Positions 9,183 to 18,500 of a stretch of DNA of 64,000 nucleotides are shown here, one piece after another (position 1 is the stretch's first letter; each line of letters starts with the position of its first letter). The notes below the pieces were generated by a model. The model made no database searches and was not told the origin of the DNA. It saw nothing but the letters and a program-made list of their open reading frames with translations. This stretch comes from Swaminathania salitolerans (GTDB lineage Bacteria > Pseudomonadota > Alphaproteobacteria > Acetobacterales > Acetobacteraceae): assembly GCF_025994315.1 (NCBI RefSeq), contig NZ_BAQE01000002.1, one strand, 5' to 3'. Made by a program: the position numbers and the translations under genes.

Positions 9183-10448
9183 TCAGTGTTCGGTTTCCAT
9201 GGTCTCGCCCGGCAGTTCGGCGGGTCTGATCAGGGCAATCGCCCCGACCACCACGCTCGAGGCGATGACGAAAATCTGCGCGGAGGCGGACAGGCCGACC
9301 GTGCGGCCGAGCACGGGCACGAGCTTGCCGGCCAGTCCCTGGCCGAGCGACCCGATGGCATAGCTCAGCCCCATCCCGAAGCTGCGTGTATCGGAAGGAA
9401 AGCGCTTGGCGAGATAATGCGGCACGAGGGCGAAGACGCCCGATGCGGCCAGCCCCATGATCGCCGCCGAGACGAGAAGAACCGGATAGGCCTCGGCGCT
9501 CAGGAAGGGATAGATGGTCAGCACGACGACGGCGAGAGTGCCGAGGATCACGCGCAGATCCCCGAAACGGCTCGCCAGGGCACCGCAGCCCAGCTTGCCC
9601 ACGAGGGAACCGATGCAGAAACATCCGATGGGCCAGAAGATCAGAGCGGGCGTCAGATGGTGCACGCTCCGCAGGATGGTCGGATAGAGGCTGTAGATGG
9701 CCGCTTTCTGGAACTCCAGGAACGACATCAGCGCGATGGCCTGGATCGCCGCGAGGGTCAGCACGAATTTCGCATGCGGAGCCCGGTCGTCCTGGGGAGA
9801 AATGCGCTTTTTCTCCTGCGTCAGCGCCCAGACGGGGCTCTCCTTCACGCCCCAGCGGATAAAGAGCGCGAGAAGCGCGGGAGCGAGCCCGATAAAAAAG
9901 AGCAGGCGCCATGAATAATGGGGAAGGATGAGCGCCTGTGCTGCCGTCGCGGCCAGAAAGCCCAGCTCGTACCCCGACATCATGATGGCAGACGCCATCG
10001 CCCGGCTGGAGGCAGGAACGCTCTCCATGAGCAAGGCGGCCGAGGCCGTCCATTCCCCTCCGAATCCGATCCCGAAAAGAAACTGGATGACGATCAGGGA
10101 AACCAGACCGTGCGACAGACCGGTCGCCGCCGAGAAGAAGCCGAACCAGAGAACGCCGATCAGAAAGGCGAGCCGTCTGCCGTAACGATCGGCAAGCCAT
10201 CCCCATCCGGTATTGCCGATGGCGCGGCCTATGCTCTGGGCGAGCAGGACCGTGCCCATGGCGCTCAGGGTGACCCCGAATTCATGCGAGATATCGGGCA
10301 GGGTGAGAAGAAGCGCAGTCTGGTCGAACGCGTCGAGAAACCAGCCGAGGAACGCGGCGATCGTGACGCGCCAATAGGGGCGCAGGGCTATGAGGGGAGG
10401 GTAGGCAAGCGCCTTCGACAGGGCTGAGGGGCGGGCGGAGGCCGACAT
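9183..10448 (-). CDS. MFS metabolite:H+ symporter (sialate/shikimate-like)
   Basis: This 421-residue inner-membrane transporter has the usual 12 hydrophobic segments. The first helix reads FLGWFLDAFDQT, and the loop between helices 2 and 3 carries the MFS signature GWLADRYGRR. The segment IGFGGEWTASAALLMES matches the organic-acid/sialate subgroup related to NanT. The substrate cannot be read from sequence. ATG 10448 is chosen because AAGGACGAG lies just upstream; a TTG at 10463 would add five residues and destroy that ribosome binding site. It is convergent with the PKS, and I see no sign that it exports the polyketide. Confidence 0.85.
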   Translation of the reverse strand: MSASARPSALSKALAYPPLIALRPYWRVTIAAFLGWFLDAFDQTALLLTLPDISHEFGVTLSAMGTVLLAQSIGRAIGNTGWGWLADRYGRRLAFLIGVLWFGFFSAATGLSHGLVSLIVIQFLFGIGFGGEWTASAALLMESVPASSRAMASAIMMSGYELGFLAATAAQALILPHYSWRLLFFIGLAPALLALFIRWGVKESPVWALTQEKKRISPQDDRAPHAKFVLTLAAIQAIALMSFLEFQKAAIYSLYPTILRSVHHLTPALIFWPIGCFCIGSLVGKLGCGALASRFGDLRVILGTLAVVVLTIYPFLSAEAYPVLLVSAAIMGLAASGVFALVPHYLAKRFPSDTRSFGMGLSYAIGSLGQGLAGKLVPVLGRTVGLSASAQIFVIASSVVVGAIALIRPAELPGETMETEH

Positions 10449-10594
10449 GGTCTCGTCCTTCAACTGGGTGGAGGCGGAGGATTGGGGGAAGTAAAGCCTG
10501 ATGCGATAGAATGTGGACAGGTTTCCTCCTCATTCTGGACCCTGTGACGGCTCGCGTCGAGTCCCGCGACGATACCGGAACGAAAAAGACACGA

Positions 10595-10609
10595 TTAACC
10601 CGATGTTAG
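10595..10609. promoter_or_regulatory. CtrA-like half-perfect box (TTAA-N7-TTAG)
   Basis: TTAACCCGATGTTAG lies 18 bp before the earliest start of the EAL-like gene. The CtrA consensus in Alphaproteobacteria is TTAA-N7-TTAA, and this site differs at the last base. The assignment is by pattern only; the full match before hemA (11566) makes it more credible. Confidence 0.4.
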
Positions 10610-10626
10610 CCCGGGGCTGGTAGAGC

Positions 10627-11493
10627 TTGCCCCTCCAGACCGGGAGGACGGGGATTTTGCAGGAAGCAGAGGGATCCCCTCGATTATCGATGCGGCGCAA
10701 GCCGCGCCGTGCCGCGGCGCGCCAGCGTGAAGAGACGGCGTCGCTCGATACGCAATACCGCTACGAGGTGCGGCAGGGGCTCGTTTCCACCATCGGGTGG
10801 GATCTGAGTCCGGCGCTCTCCAAACTGGTGCGCGAGCGTGGGCAGTCCAACCCCCGCAGCCGCCCGCCACGCCTCGAGGAGGGTCCCGATCTGCTCATGA
10901 TGCGTCAGATCTGCGCGCGTTTCGTGCAGATACCGGGGCGCCATGTCGTATGCGTCACCCTTGCGGACAGGAAGGCGCCGGATGCGTCTTTCGTCGAGGG
11001 ATTGCAGCGTATATTTTCCGAAACGGGTTTCCCTCCCGGATGCCTCAAGCTGATGATTTATGAGGATCGTTTGATGGAGGAGCGCTGCGAGCGGGCGTAT
11101 CAGCTCGCTCTTCTGCGCGACTGGGGGGTGGAACTGTGGCTGACCCGGTTCGGTCAGGACCAGTCGAGCCTCAGTCTGGTCCGCGAGCGCGCCGCATCGG
11201 GGCTGATCAACGGTGTGAGCTTCGATGCCTCTCTCGTTCTCATGCCCAATGCGGTATGGCATCCGATGGAGGAGCGGATGGAGAATACGGATGCGTTTCT
11301 CGACCCGGTCGCGATGCAGTTCGTGGCGGCGTCCTGCGCCGCGATCCGGGCTCTGGGGCTCAAGACCCATCTCGGTCGTATCGCCTCCTCAAGCCAGTGC
11401 GCTTTCGGCCTCGATGCCGAATTCGACGAGATTTCCGGCAGGTGCAGCGAGCTCGAGGGCATTGCGCAGAGCGACGGCCTGCCCTGCTGGTAA
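10627..11493 (+). CDS. Degenerate EAL-domain-like protein
   Basis: This protein of up to 288 residues keeps the outline of an EAL c-di-GMP phosphodiesterase domain: LKLMIYEDRLMEE in the place of the EhTE helix, LLRDWGVELWLTRFGQDQSSLSLV in the place of the DDFGTGxSSL strand, then a putative FxD-like strand and IRALGLKTHLGRI in the place of the vxAEGVE strand. The EAL signature, the DD pair and the other metal-binding acids are absent, so catalysis is not expected; a binding or scaffold role is possible. The first 55 residues are basic and low in complexity. The start is uncertain (TTG 10627, TTG 10654 with GGAGG upstream, or ATG 10690). A CtrA-like box precedes it, and hemA follows 140 bp downstream. 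Confidence 0.6.
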   Translation: MPLQTGRTGILQEAEGSPRLSMRRKPRRAAARQREETASLDTQYRYEVRQGLVSTIGWDLSPALSKLVRERGQSNPRSRPPRLEEGPDLLMMRQICARFVQIPGRHVVCVTLADRKAPDASFVEGLQRIFSETGFPPGCLKLMIYEDRLMEERCERAYQLALLRDWGVELWLTRFGQDQSSLSLVRERAASGLINGVSFDASLVLMPNAVWHPMEERMENTDAFLDPVAMQFVAASCAAIRALGLKTHLGRIASSSQCAFGLDAEFDEISGRCSELEGIAQSDGLPCW

Positions 11494-11565
11494 TGCAGGG
11501 CACTACCCCCGGGGACGGGGCGGTTGCACCGTGTCGGCAACGGGGACGGCCTTCCATCGATACGC

Positions 11566-11580
11566 TTAACGCGAGTTTAA
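11566..11580. promoter_or_regulatory. CtrA-like box (TTAA-N7-TTAA) upstream of hemA
   Basis: TTAACGCGAGTTTAA is an exact TTAA-N7-TTAA match to the alphaproteobacterial CtrA consensus. It lies in the 140-bp gap between the EAL-like gene and hemA, 54 bp before the hemA ATG. Binding is inferred from pattern only. Confidence 0.5.
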
Positions 11581-11634
11581 CTTGCTCTGGAACGTCCGGT
11601 GCTGTTCTGCGCTATGGGACCGAAGGAAAGGATC

Positions 11635-12861
11635 ATGTCGATGGCGAACGCCGAAGCGGTCTATGACCGGTTTTTCCAGACAGCGCTGGACGGTCTGAAA
11701 GCGGATGGGAGTTACAGGCATTTTGCCGAGCTCGAGCGGCATGCGGGCCAGTTCCCGCACGCCTATCACCATGGTCTTGGCCGGGACATCACGGTCTGGT
11801 GCTCGAACGACTATCTCGGCATGGGGCAGAATGCGGCCGTGCTCGAAGCGATGCATCAGAGCCTCGACCGCAGCGGCGCCGGCGCCGGAGGAACGCGCAA
11901 CATCTCGGGGACGAATCACGAGCATGTCGCGCTTGAGCGGGAACTGGCGGCGCTTCACGGCAAGGAAGCGGCATTGCTCTTCAACTCCGGCTATCTGTCG
12001 AACTGGGCGACTCTGGGCACGATCGCGGCACGCATGAAGGGATGCGTCGTCCTCTCGGACGCAGCCAATCATGCCTCGATGATCGAGGGGATCCGTCATT
12101 CCCGCGCCGAGAAGATGATATTCCGTCACAACGACGTGGCCGATCTCGAGGAGAAACTGAAGGCGCTTCCGATCGATGCTCCCAAGATCATCGCCTTCGA
12201 ATCGGTCTACTCGATGGATGGGGATATCGCGCCGATCGAGGAGATCTGCGATCTGGCCGATCGCTACAACGCGCTGACCTATCTCGATGAGGTGCATGCG
12301 GTGGGGCTCTATGGCCATCAGGGCGGCGGTGTTGCCGAGGAGCGCGGCATCGCCCATCGCCTGTCGGTCATCGAAGGGACGCTCGGCAAGGGCTTCGGCG
12401 TCGTGGGCGGCTATATCACGGGCAGCGCGGCCTTGTGCGACTTCGTCCGCTCCTTCGCATCCGGCTTCATCTTCTCCACCGCCCTGCCGCCCATGATCGC
12501 CGCGGGCGCGCTTGCGAGCATTCGTCATCTTCGCCAGAGCCAGAGCGAGCGGGCTGCGCATCGTCAGGCCGTTTCCTGGCTTCGGGAAAGCCTGGATCGG
12601 GCCGGAATCCCGCATCTCGCCAACCCGTCTCATATCGTGCCGGTCATGGTTGGCGATGCAGCGCAATGCCGGGCGCTGTCCGACGCCCTCCTCCGGCGCT
12701 TCGGCCATTACATCCAGCCGATCAATTACCCGACCGTGCCCCGTGGTACCGAGCGCCTGCGCATCACGCCCGGGCCGATGCACAAACGCGAGGATATCGC
12801 CTCGCTCGTGGATGCGCTCGCCGTGCTCTGGCGTGAGCACCGGCTGGCCGAAGCTGCCTGA
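11635..12861 (+). CDS. hemA: 5-aminolevulinate synthase
   Basis: This PLP enzyme condenses glycine and succinyl-CoA to 5-aminolevulinate, the first step of haem synthesis by the C4 (Shemin) route, typical of Alphaproteobacteria. Its 408 residues match the family. Visible motifs are WCSNDYLGMG near the N terminus, SGTNHEHVALE, the cofactor aspartate and histidine in YLDEVHAVGLYG, the PLP lysine in GTLGKGFG, and NYPTVPRGTERLRITPGP, which is specific to this synthase rather than to other oxoamine synthases. The ATG at 11635 has AAGGAAAGG upstream and is preferred to the GTG at 11599. A CtrA-like box lies upstream, and a 17-bp tandem repeat overlaps the stop codon. The gene is probably the housekeeping copy rather than part of the nearby PKS cluster. 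Confidence 0.96.
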   Translation: MSMANAEAVYDRFFQTALDGLKADGSYRHFAELERHAGQFPHAYHHGLGRDITVWCSNDYLGMGQNAAVLEAMHQSLDRSGAGAGGTRNISGTNHEHVALERELAALHGKEAALLFNSGYLSNWATLGTIAARMKGCVVLSDAANHASMIEGIRHSRAEKMIFRHNDVADLEEKLKALPIDAPKIIAFESVYSMDGDIAPIEEICDLADRYNALTYLDEVHAVGLYGHQGGGVAEERGIAHRLSVIEGTLGKGFGVVGGYITGSAALCDFVRSFASGFIFSTALPPMIAAGALASIRHLRQSQSERAAHRQAVSWLRESLDRAGIPHLANPSHIVPVMVGDAAQCRALSDALLRRFGHYIQPINYPTVPRGTERLRITPGPMHKREDIASLVDALAVLWREHRLAEAA

Positions 12862-12897
12862 GAGCCGAGGTCGCCCGAAAGCCGAAGCCGCCTGAGA
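12847..12897 (+). repeat. 17-bp tandem repeat, 3 copies, spanning the hemA stop
   Basis: Three head-to-tail units start GCCGA at 12847, 12864 and 12881. Units 1 and 3 differ at two positions, and unit 2 carries more changes. The first unit contains the last hemA codons and the stop. Confidence 0.8.
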
Positions 12898-13006
12898 CAA
12901 GGCAGGCGCGACCGAGGGAAAACATGTCCTGCACATTGCCTCGGAGGAGAGGTTCGTTATAGGCATTCGGGCATAGCCCTCCCCCTTCACAGCGAGGAAG
13001 TGCCTC

Positions 13007-15496
13007 ATGACCCTCTGCCTCCAGGCGTTGTCACGGTGTTGCAGGATCGTTTTCCTGTCGCTGTTCGCGCTCGGTCTCTCCGTTTTCCTTCCGCCCGCAG
13101 CCCATGCGCAATCGGGCGATCCGGCATCGGCGCCGCATATTACGGCTGCCCAGGCGAAACAGCTCGCCTCGGTGCTGAATAACGAGGCGAAGCGACGCGA
13201 ATTTCTCACGACACTGCAGAACCTCACCCAGGCGCAGCAGGGAGGCACGCCCCCTGCCGCAGAGGGCGGAGCAGGCCCCAAGCTGAAGCCCGACGGTCTC
13301 GGCGCCGAGCTGCTCGGCAGCGCCGCGGATTGGGGGCAGGCGGCGAGCAAGCAGGCCCATACCCTGCTGCGGACCGTCGTGGATGTCAGGGCGATCGGGC
13401 CCTGGTGGCGCCATATGAGAACCAATCCGGCAGACAGGGCGGAGTCGCTCAAGCTTCTGACGCGCGCCGTTCTGCTCGCTGTGATCGCCACGCTTCTCTT
13501 TCTGGGGCTACGTCTGGCCCTGCGCGCGCCGCGCCATCGCATCGAGGCGATGGCCAGGGTCAGCGGACGCACGGCATTCGTCGAGGGTGAGGAAGATCGC
13601 GAGGCGGCCAGGGAAGCCGCTGACGAGGCGCATGAGGAAGGGCCAGCCCCCACCGCGCAGGAGGAGGAGGCGCAGGAGAAACAGCGCCTGTCCCGTCTGC
13701 GTCATCAGGGTGCTCTGGCACGACTGATGCTCGTTCTGCGCAGGCTGCCTTACGCGGCGCTGTGCTTCCTGCTCGATTGCCTGCCGATCCTCGCCGTCCC
13801 TTTCGTTGCGTTCGTCATGGTGCTGCTCGACCCCGACGGAGATGCGTTCACCACAGCGCTTCTGCGGGCGCTCAGCCTCACCGCGCTGATCGGCGGAGGG
13901 CTCATCATCGTCACGCGCGCCGTGCTCGCGCCCCGTCGTCCGTGGCTGCGTCTTGCGCTGCTGTCGGATTCTGCCGCGCTGTTTCTCTATGACTGGCTGA
14001 AGCTTCTGGTCATGACGACCTGTATCTCGGCTGCCGTACTCGAGACTCTCGACGATTGCGGTCTGCCCGGACGGGTGATCGAGGCCCTTCTCAAGATCCT
14101 GACGCTCGTCCTGCATCTGATGGTCGCGGTGATGATCGTACGCAGCCGTCCCCGGGTCATGCGTTTCTGCCACAGGGGCGACCGCAAGGGCTTCGGTGCC
14201 ACCCTGCTGCATCTCTTCGGACGCGTCTGGTGGATCGTGGCCCTGTTCTTCGACATGGGATTGTGGCTGGTCTGGGCGGCGGAAATCCATCACGGCTATG
14301 CGGCCATCTGGACGCTTTTCCTGCGGAGTGCCGCAGCGCTCATCATCATGCGCCTCGTCAGTATCGTCCTGTACGGGCTGCTCGAGCGTCTTTTCAGAAC
14401 CGCCCCGGACTGGGTGGCCCTGAGCGACGAGGCCCAGAAGCGTTTCACGCGCTATTACGGTCCGGCACAGCGTGTCACGGCGGTGGTCGTGACCGTTCTG
14501 ACCCTGTTCGCTCTGGCGAGCGCCTGGGGAGCTCCGATCCGGGATCTGTTCGGTGCCGGCGGTGTCGGGTACAGGCTCGTTTCCTCGTCGATGACGGTTC
14601 TGGTGGCCTGTTTCCTGGGCGTTCTGGTCTGGGAAGCGACCAATATCATGGTCGAGCGCTATGCCCGGAAGGTCGCCGCCCTCGACGATGGCGAGACACG
14701 GGTGGCGCGGGTGCGCACCTTGCAGCCGATGATCCGCATCGTGCTCATGGTGGTGCTGGTGGCCGTGATCGGTCTGACCATTCTGAGCGAGATCGGTGTG
14801 AATGTGGCCCCGCTCCTTGCAGGCGCCTCCATTTTCGGCGTGGCGCTCGGATTCGGTTCCCAGAAACTCGTTCAGGACTTCATCAACGGCATTTTCCTGC
14901 TGATGGAAAATGCCCTGACCGTCGGCGATGCCGTGACGCTCAACGGAACATACGGTGTCGTCGAGCATCTCTCCCTGCGCACGGTTCACGTGCGCGGGAC
15001 GGACGGATCGATGAATATCTTCCCGTTCAGCGCGTTGGGCCAGATCATCAATTACAATCGTGATTTCGCACGCGCCATGATCGTGACCGAGACAGGATAC
15101 GAGACGGATACGGACGATGTCGTGAAGGCCATCAACGATATCACGGCCGAGCTGCGCGCCGACGAGACGTTCGGCAAGCTCATCATCGACGACTTCCAGC
15201 TCTGGGGCGTCGACTCGCTCAACCAGACCTCGGTTACCATCCGTGGCACCATTCCGACCATCACCTCCGGGCGTTGGCCGGTGCAGCGCGAATTCTATCG
15301 TCGTCTCAAGAAGACACTCGAGGCGAGAGGGATGCAGCTGCCTTATCCGACCCGTTATGTCGAACTCACGGGACTATCCGGTGCGATGCCCGGGAGCGGC
15401 GCAAGACAGAGTGCCGGTACGCGGTCGGAACCAGGGGAGGGCGCCCGTGCCGTCTCTCCGCCCGGCGGCAAGGAAACCGGCGATCCGGAGGGATGA
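13007..15496 (+). CDS. MscS-family mechanosensitive channel, large multi-TM type
   Basis: This inner-membrane channel of 829 residues probably protects against osmotic downshock. A signal peptide ends near AAHAQ (residue about 35). Residues 35-110 are a glutamine-rich periplasmic helix region. Many hydrophobic segments follow, interrupted by a charged Glu/Ala-rich stretch near 190-225. The MscS core is near 590-760: LLAGASIFGVALGFGSQ is the pore-lining TM3, followed by LVQDFINGIFLLMEN and the beta domain with GTYGVVEHLSLRTVHVR and FPFSALGQIINYNRD. The C-terminal tail of about 40 residues is disordered (GSGARQ...SPPGG). GAGGAAG precedes the ATG. It stands alone and is convergent with the histidine kinase. 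Confidence 0.92.
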   Translation: MTLCLQALSRCCRIVFLSLFALGLSVFLPPAAHAQSGDPASAPHITAAQAKQLASVLNNEAKRREFLTTLQNLTQAQQGGTPPAAEGGAGPKLKPDGLGAELLGSAADWGQAASKQAHTLLRTVVDVRAIGPWWRHMRTNPADRAESLKLLTRAVLLAVIATLLFLGLRLALRAPRHRIEAMARVSGRTAFVEGEEDREAAREAADEAHEEGPAPTAQEEEAQEKQRLSRLRHQGALARLMLVLRRLPYAALCFLLDCLPILAVPFVAFVMVLLDPDGDAFTTALLRALSLTALIGGGLIIVTRAVLAPRRPWLRLALLSDSAALFLYDWLKLLVMTTCISAAVLETLDDCGLPGRVIEALLKILTLVLHLMVAVMIVRSRPRVMRFCHRGDRKGFGATLLHLFGRVWWIVALFFDMGLWLVWAAEIHHGYAAIWTLFLRSAAALIIMRLVSIVLYGLLERLFRTAPDWVALSDEAQKRFTRYYGPAQRVTAVVVTVLTLFALASAWGAPIRDLFGAGGVGYRLVSSSMTVLVACFLGVLVWEATNIMVERYARKVAALDDGETRVARVRTLQPMIRIVLMVVLVAVIGLTILSEIGVNVAPLLAGASIFGVALGFGSQKLVQDFINGIFLLMENALTVGDAVTLNGTYGVVEHLSLRTVHVRGTDGSMNIFPFSALGQIINYNRDFARAMIVTETGYETDTDDVVKAINDITAELRADETFGKLIIDDFQLWGVDSLNQTSVTIRGTIPTITSGRWPVQREFYRRLKKTLEARGMQLPYPTRYVELTGLSGAMPGSGARQSAGTRSEPGEGARAVSPPGGKETGDPEG

Positions 15497-15552
15497 CCCC
15501 CGGCCCGCGGGCATGAGGCAGGGCGCCCGTCGCGCGGGCAATGTCTCCTGCG

Positions 15553-18500
15553 TCAGCCGCCTGCGCGCAGGGCGCCGCGCAGCTTTTCATCGAGCATTTG
15601 CGGCGTGAAGGGTTTCGGCAGGATATGGATCTTCTCCGGGATACCCTCCCGGTCGAAGATCGCCTGTTCGGCATATCCGGTGATGAACAGCACGGCCAGA
15701 CCGGGCCGGAGGCTGCGGGCCGCATCGGCGAGCTGCCGTCCGTTGAGCCCTCCCGGAAGGCCGACATCGGTAATCAGAAGGTCAAACAGGCGTTCCCGGT
15801 CGTTGAGCATGGCGAGCGCCGTCGCGCCGTCGGCCGCGTCCTGAACCACAGCCCCCCAGTCCTGCAACGTTTCCCGCACGGTAAATCGCAGGGTTTCCTC
15901 GTCATCCACCAGAAGAATCTGCAGCCTGTTCAGGTTCTCGTCGTTGCACGGGCGACGCGCCATGTCCTGTGGCGGTGCGATCGCGGCTTCATGACCGGGA
16001 AGCCATATCTGCACGGTCGTGCCCTCGCCGGGAGTTGAGGCGATACCGACGCGGCCGCCGGATTGCTGGGCAAAACCGTAGATCATGCTCAGGCCGAGGC
16101 CCGTTCCCTTGCCGATGGGCTTGGTCGTGAAAAACGGATCGAACGCCCGGTCCATGATGTCGCTGCTCATCCCGACCCCCGTATCGGTTACGGTCAGAAC
16201 GAGATAGCGGCCCGCACGGAGCCCCCATTCCCGTGCCTGTCTCGCGCCGAGCAGGACCGCTGAGGTCGCGATCTGGAGATGCCCCCCATCGGGCATGGCA
16301 TCCCGCGCATTGATCGAGAGATTCAGCAAGGCATTTTCGAGCTGGTTCGTATCGACGAGTGTGAGGCCGATTTCCGGGGCGAGTGCCAGCTCCAGAACGA
16401 TGGCCGGTCCGACCGTGCCCTCGATCAGATCCTCCATTCCGACGATCAGCGTATTGATATCGGCAGGCTGGGGATCCAGCGTCTGTCGTCGGGAAAAGGC
16501 GAGAAGGCGGTGGGTGAGGGCCGCCGCCCGGTCCGTCGCAGCCTGTGCGGCCGAGATGTAGCGATCGAGACCGGAGAGGCGCCCCTGCTCGATCCTGCGC
16601 GACAGGAGGCCGAGTGCGCCGCCGATCCCGGCGAGGATATTGTTGAAATCATGGGCGAGCCCGCCCGTCAGCTGGCCGACCGCCTCCATTTTCTGCGACT
16701 GGCGGAGCTGCTCCTCGAGCGCGATACGGTCTGTGATATCCCGACCGATCAGATAGATATCGTCCCCCTCGCGCGATCCCGACCAGTTGAAAATGTGCCA
16801 GGTTCCGTTCTGGTGAAGGAACCGCAGATCGACGCCCTGATCGAGGCGGTTCTCCCGCAGGAGACGCAGCGCCTCGGCCGCGCGGGGGCGATCCGCGGGA
16901 TGAACGAAAAGCTCGAACTTGCTTCCGCTCCACTCCTGGACCTTGCGGCCGAAGCTTCTCTCCCAGCTCGGGTTGAGATAGCGCAGTCGGCCGTCCTGAT
17001 CCGTCAGGGCGAGCAGATCGGCGCTGATGGCCCAGAGGCGATCGCGTTCGCGCGTGCGCCGTATGGCAAGCTCCTCGAGCGTCTCGTTCATGAGACGCAA
17101 TGCTTCCTGCGCCCGCACCTGCCGTATGGCGGCCCAGCTCCGGTCGGCGACGGTCCGGACGAAGGCGAGCGTGATCTCGTCCCAGCGATGGCGATGGTCG
17201 AAATGGACGATCGCCACGGCCTGGAGTGCGCCGTTTTCCATGAGCGGCAGGTTCAGGAGTGCGGCGATGCCGAGTTTCGCGAAGGACTCCGCCTGTCGCG
17301 ACGTCAGGGGATGGGTGGCGACATCCGCGATCGCGACGATTTCGCCCCGTTTGAGAGTGTCGATATAATCGCCGAAGGCGCGGAAGGCGTAGAGCCCCGA
17401 GATATCCGCCATCGAAGCGTCGCGTCTCCAGGCGTCGACCACATGGGCGAGTTCGCGGCCGCAATCCACATCGGCAAACCCCGCGCGGTCGGCTTCGATC
17501 GTTTCGCCCAGGATCTTCGCACAGAGGGAGAGGATCTCGGACTCGCTGTCGAGCGCACGCAGTCCCTCGCCGAGCTGGACGAGCGCTTCGCGCTTCAAAG
17601 TCTGGCGTTTATGCGCGTCGATATCGAGCAGAATGCCTGGAAAATGGCTGATATGTCCGCTTTTGTCGTAGGTACAGGCTCCGTTCGCCTCGACCCAGTG
17701 GCTGGCGCGCGCATCGTCGTCGAGAAGCCGGAACTCGCAGTGAAAACGGGTTCGATCCCTGAGGGCGCGGGAGAGTGCGGAGCGGACCCTGTTTCTGTCT
17801 TCCGGATCGATCCGACGCAACAGCGCCGTGAGGTCGATGCCATTGTTCAGACCGGCTGGAGAAATACCGAGTGTCAATGCCATGCGCGCATCGCCGGTGA
17901 TCCGCCGGATCCGCGGATCCCAGAGCCACATGCCGACGATCGTCCCGGCCTGGAGCGCGAGTTCGAGGCGTTCGTGTTCCTGATTGGCGATCGTCATGTC
18001 GCGCGATACGCCGAGTATGCGCTCCGGTCTGCCATCGGCACCGAAAATCGGAGTGACGATCACGTCCCACAGGCGCATCCGCCCGTCCCGCGTTTCCAGA
18101 TAGCTCTGGAAATGACTCGTCTCGCCGTTCCGGGCGGCGGCGATCGCATCCAGGCTCAGGGCGCGTCCACGTTCCTGCCAGACATCGGGCCAGAAAATGC
18201 CGACCATCTCCGCTGTCGAGCAGAGATCGAGCACGAGAAGAGCTCCCTGATTGACAAAGGTTATGATCCCTTCGAGATCGAGAATCTTGACGCAGTCATT
18301 CGCGCTGACGAGCATCGAGTTGAGAAAGGCCTGGCTCGTCCGCAGGGCGAGACGGTCCTCATGCCCGAGATCGACCAGATTGCCCGTGCAGTTCTCGCCA
18401 TGAGGCTGAACGCGCATGTTCACATGGACGATGCGGCCATCGGCGTGAACGAGACGCAGGCCCGAGGGGCCGATTCCGGTCATCCAGCCGACGGCCGAAA

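Noticed and set aside
11635..12861. ALAS as part of a PKS cluster making a C5N (aminohydroxycyclopentenone) unit
   Set aside because: The gene looks like the normal hemA, has its own promoter with a CtrA-like box, and no amide ligase or acyl transfer partner for a C5N unit is near.
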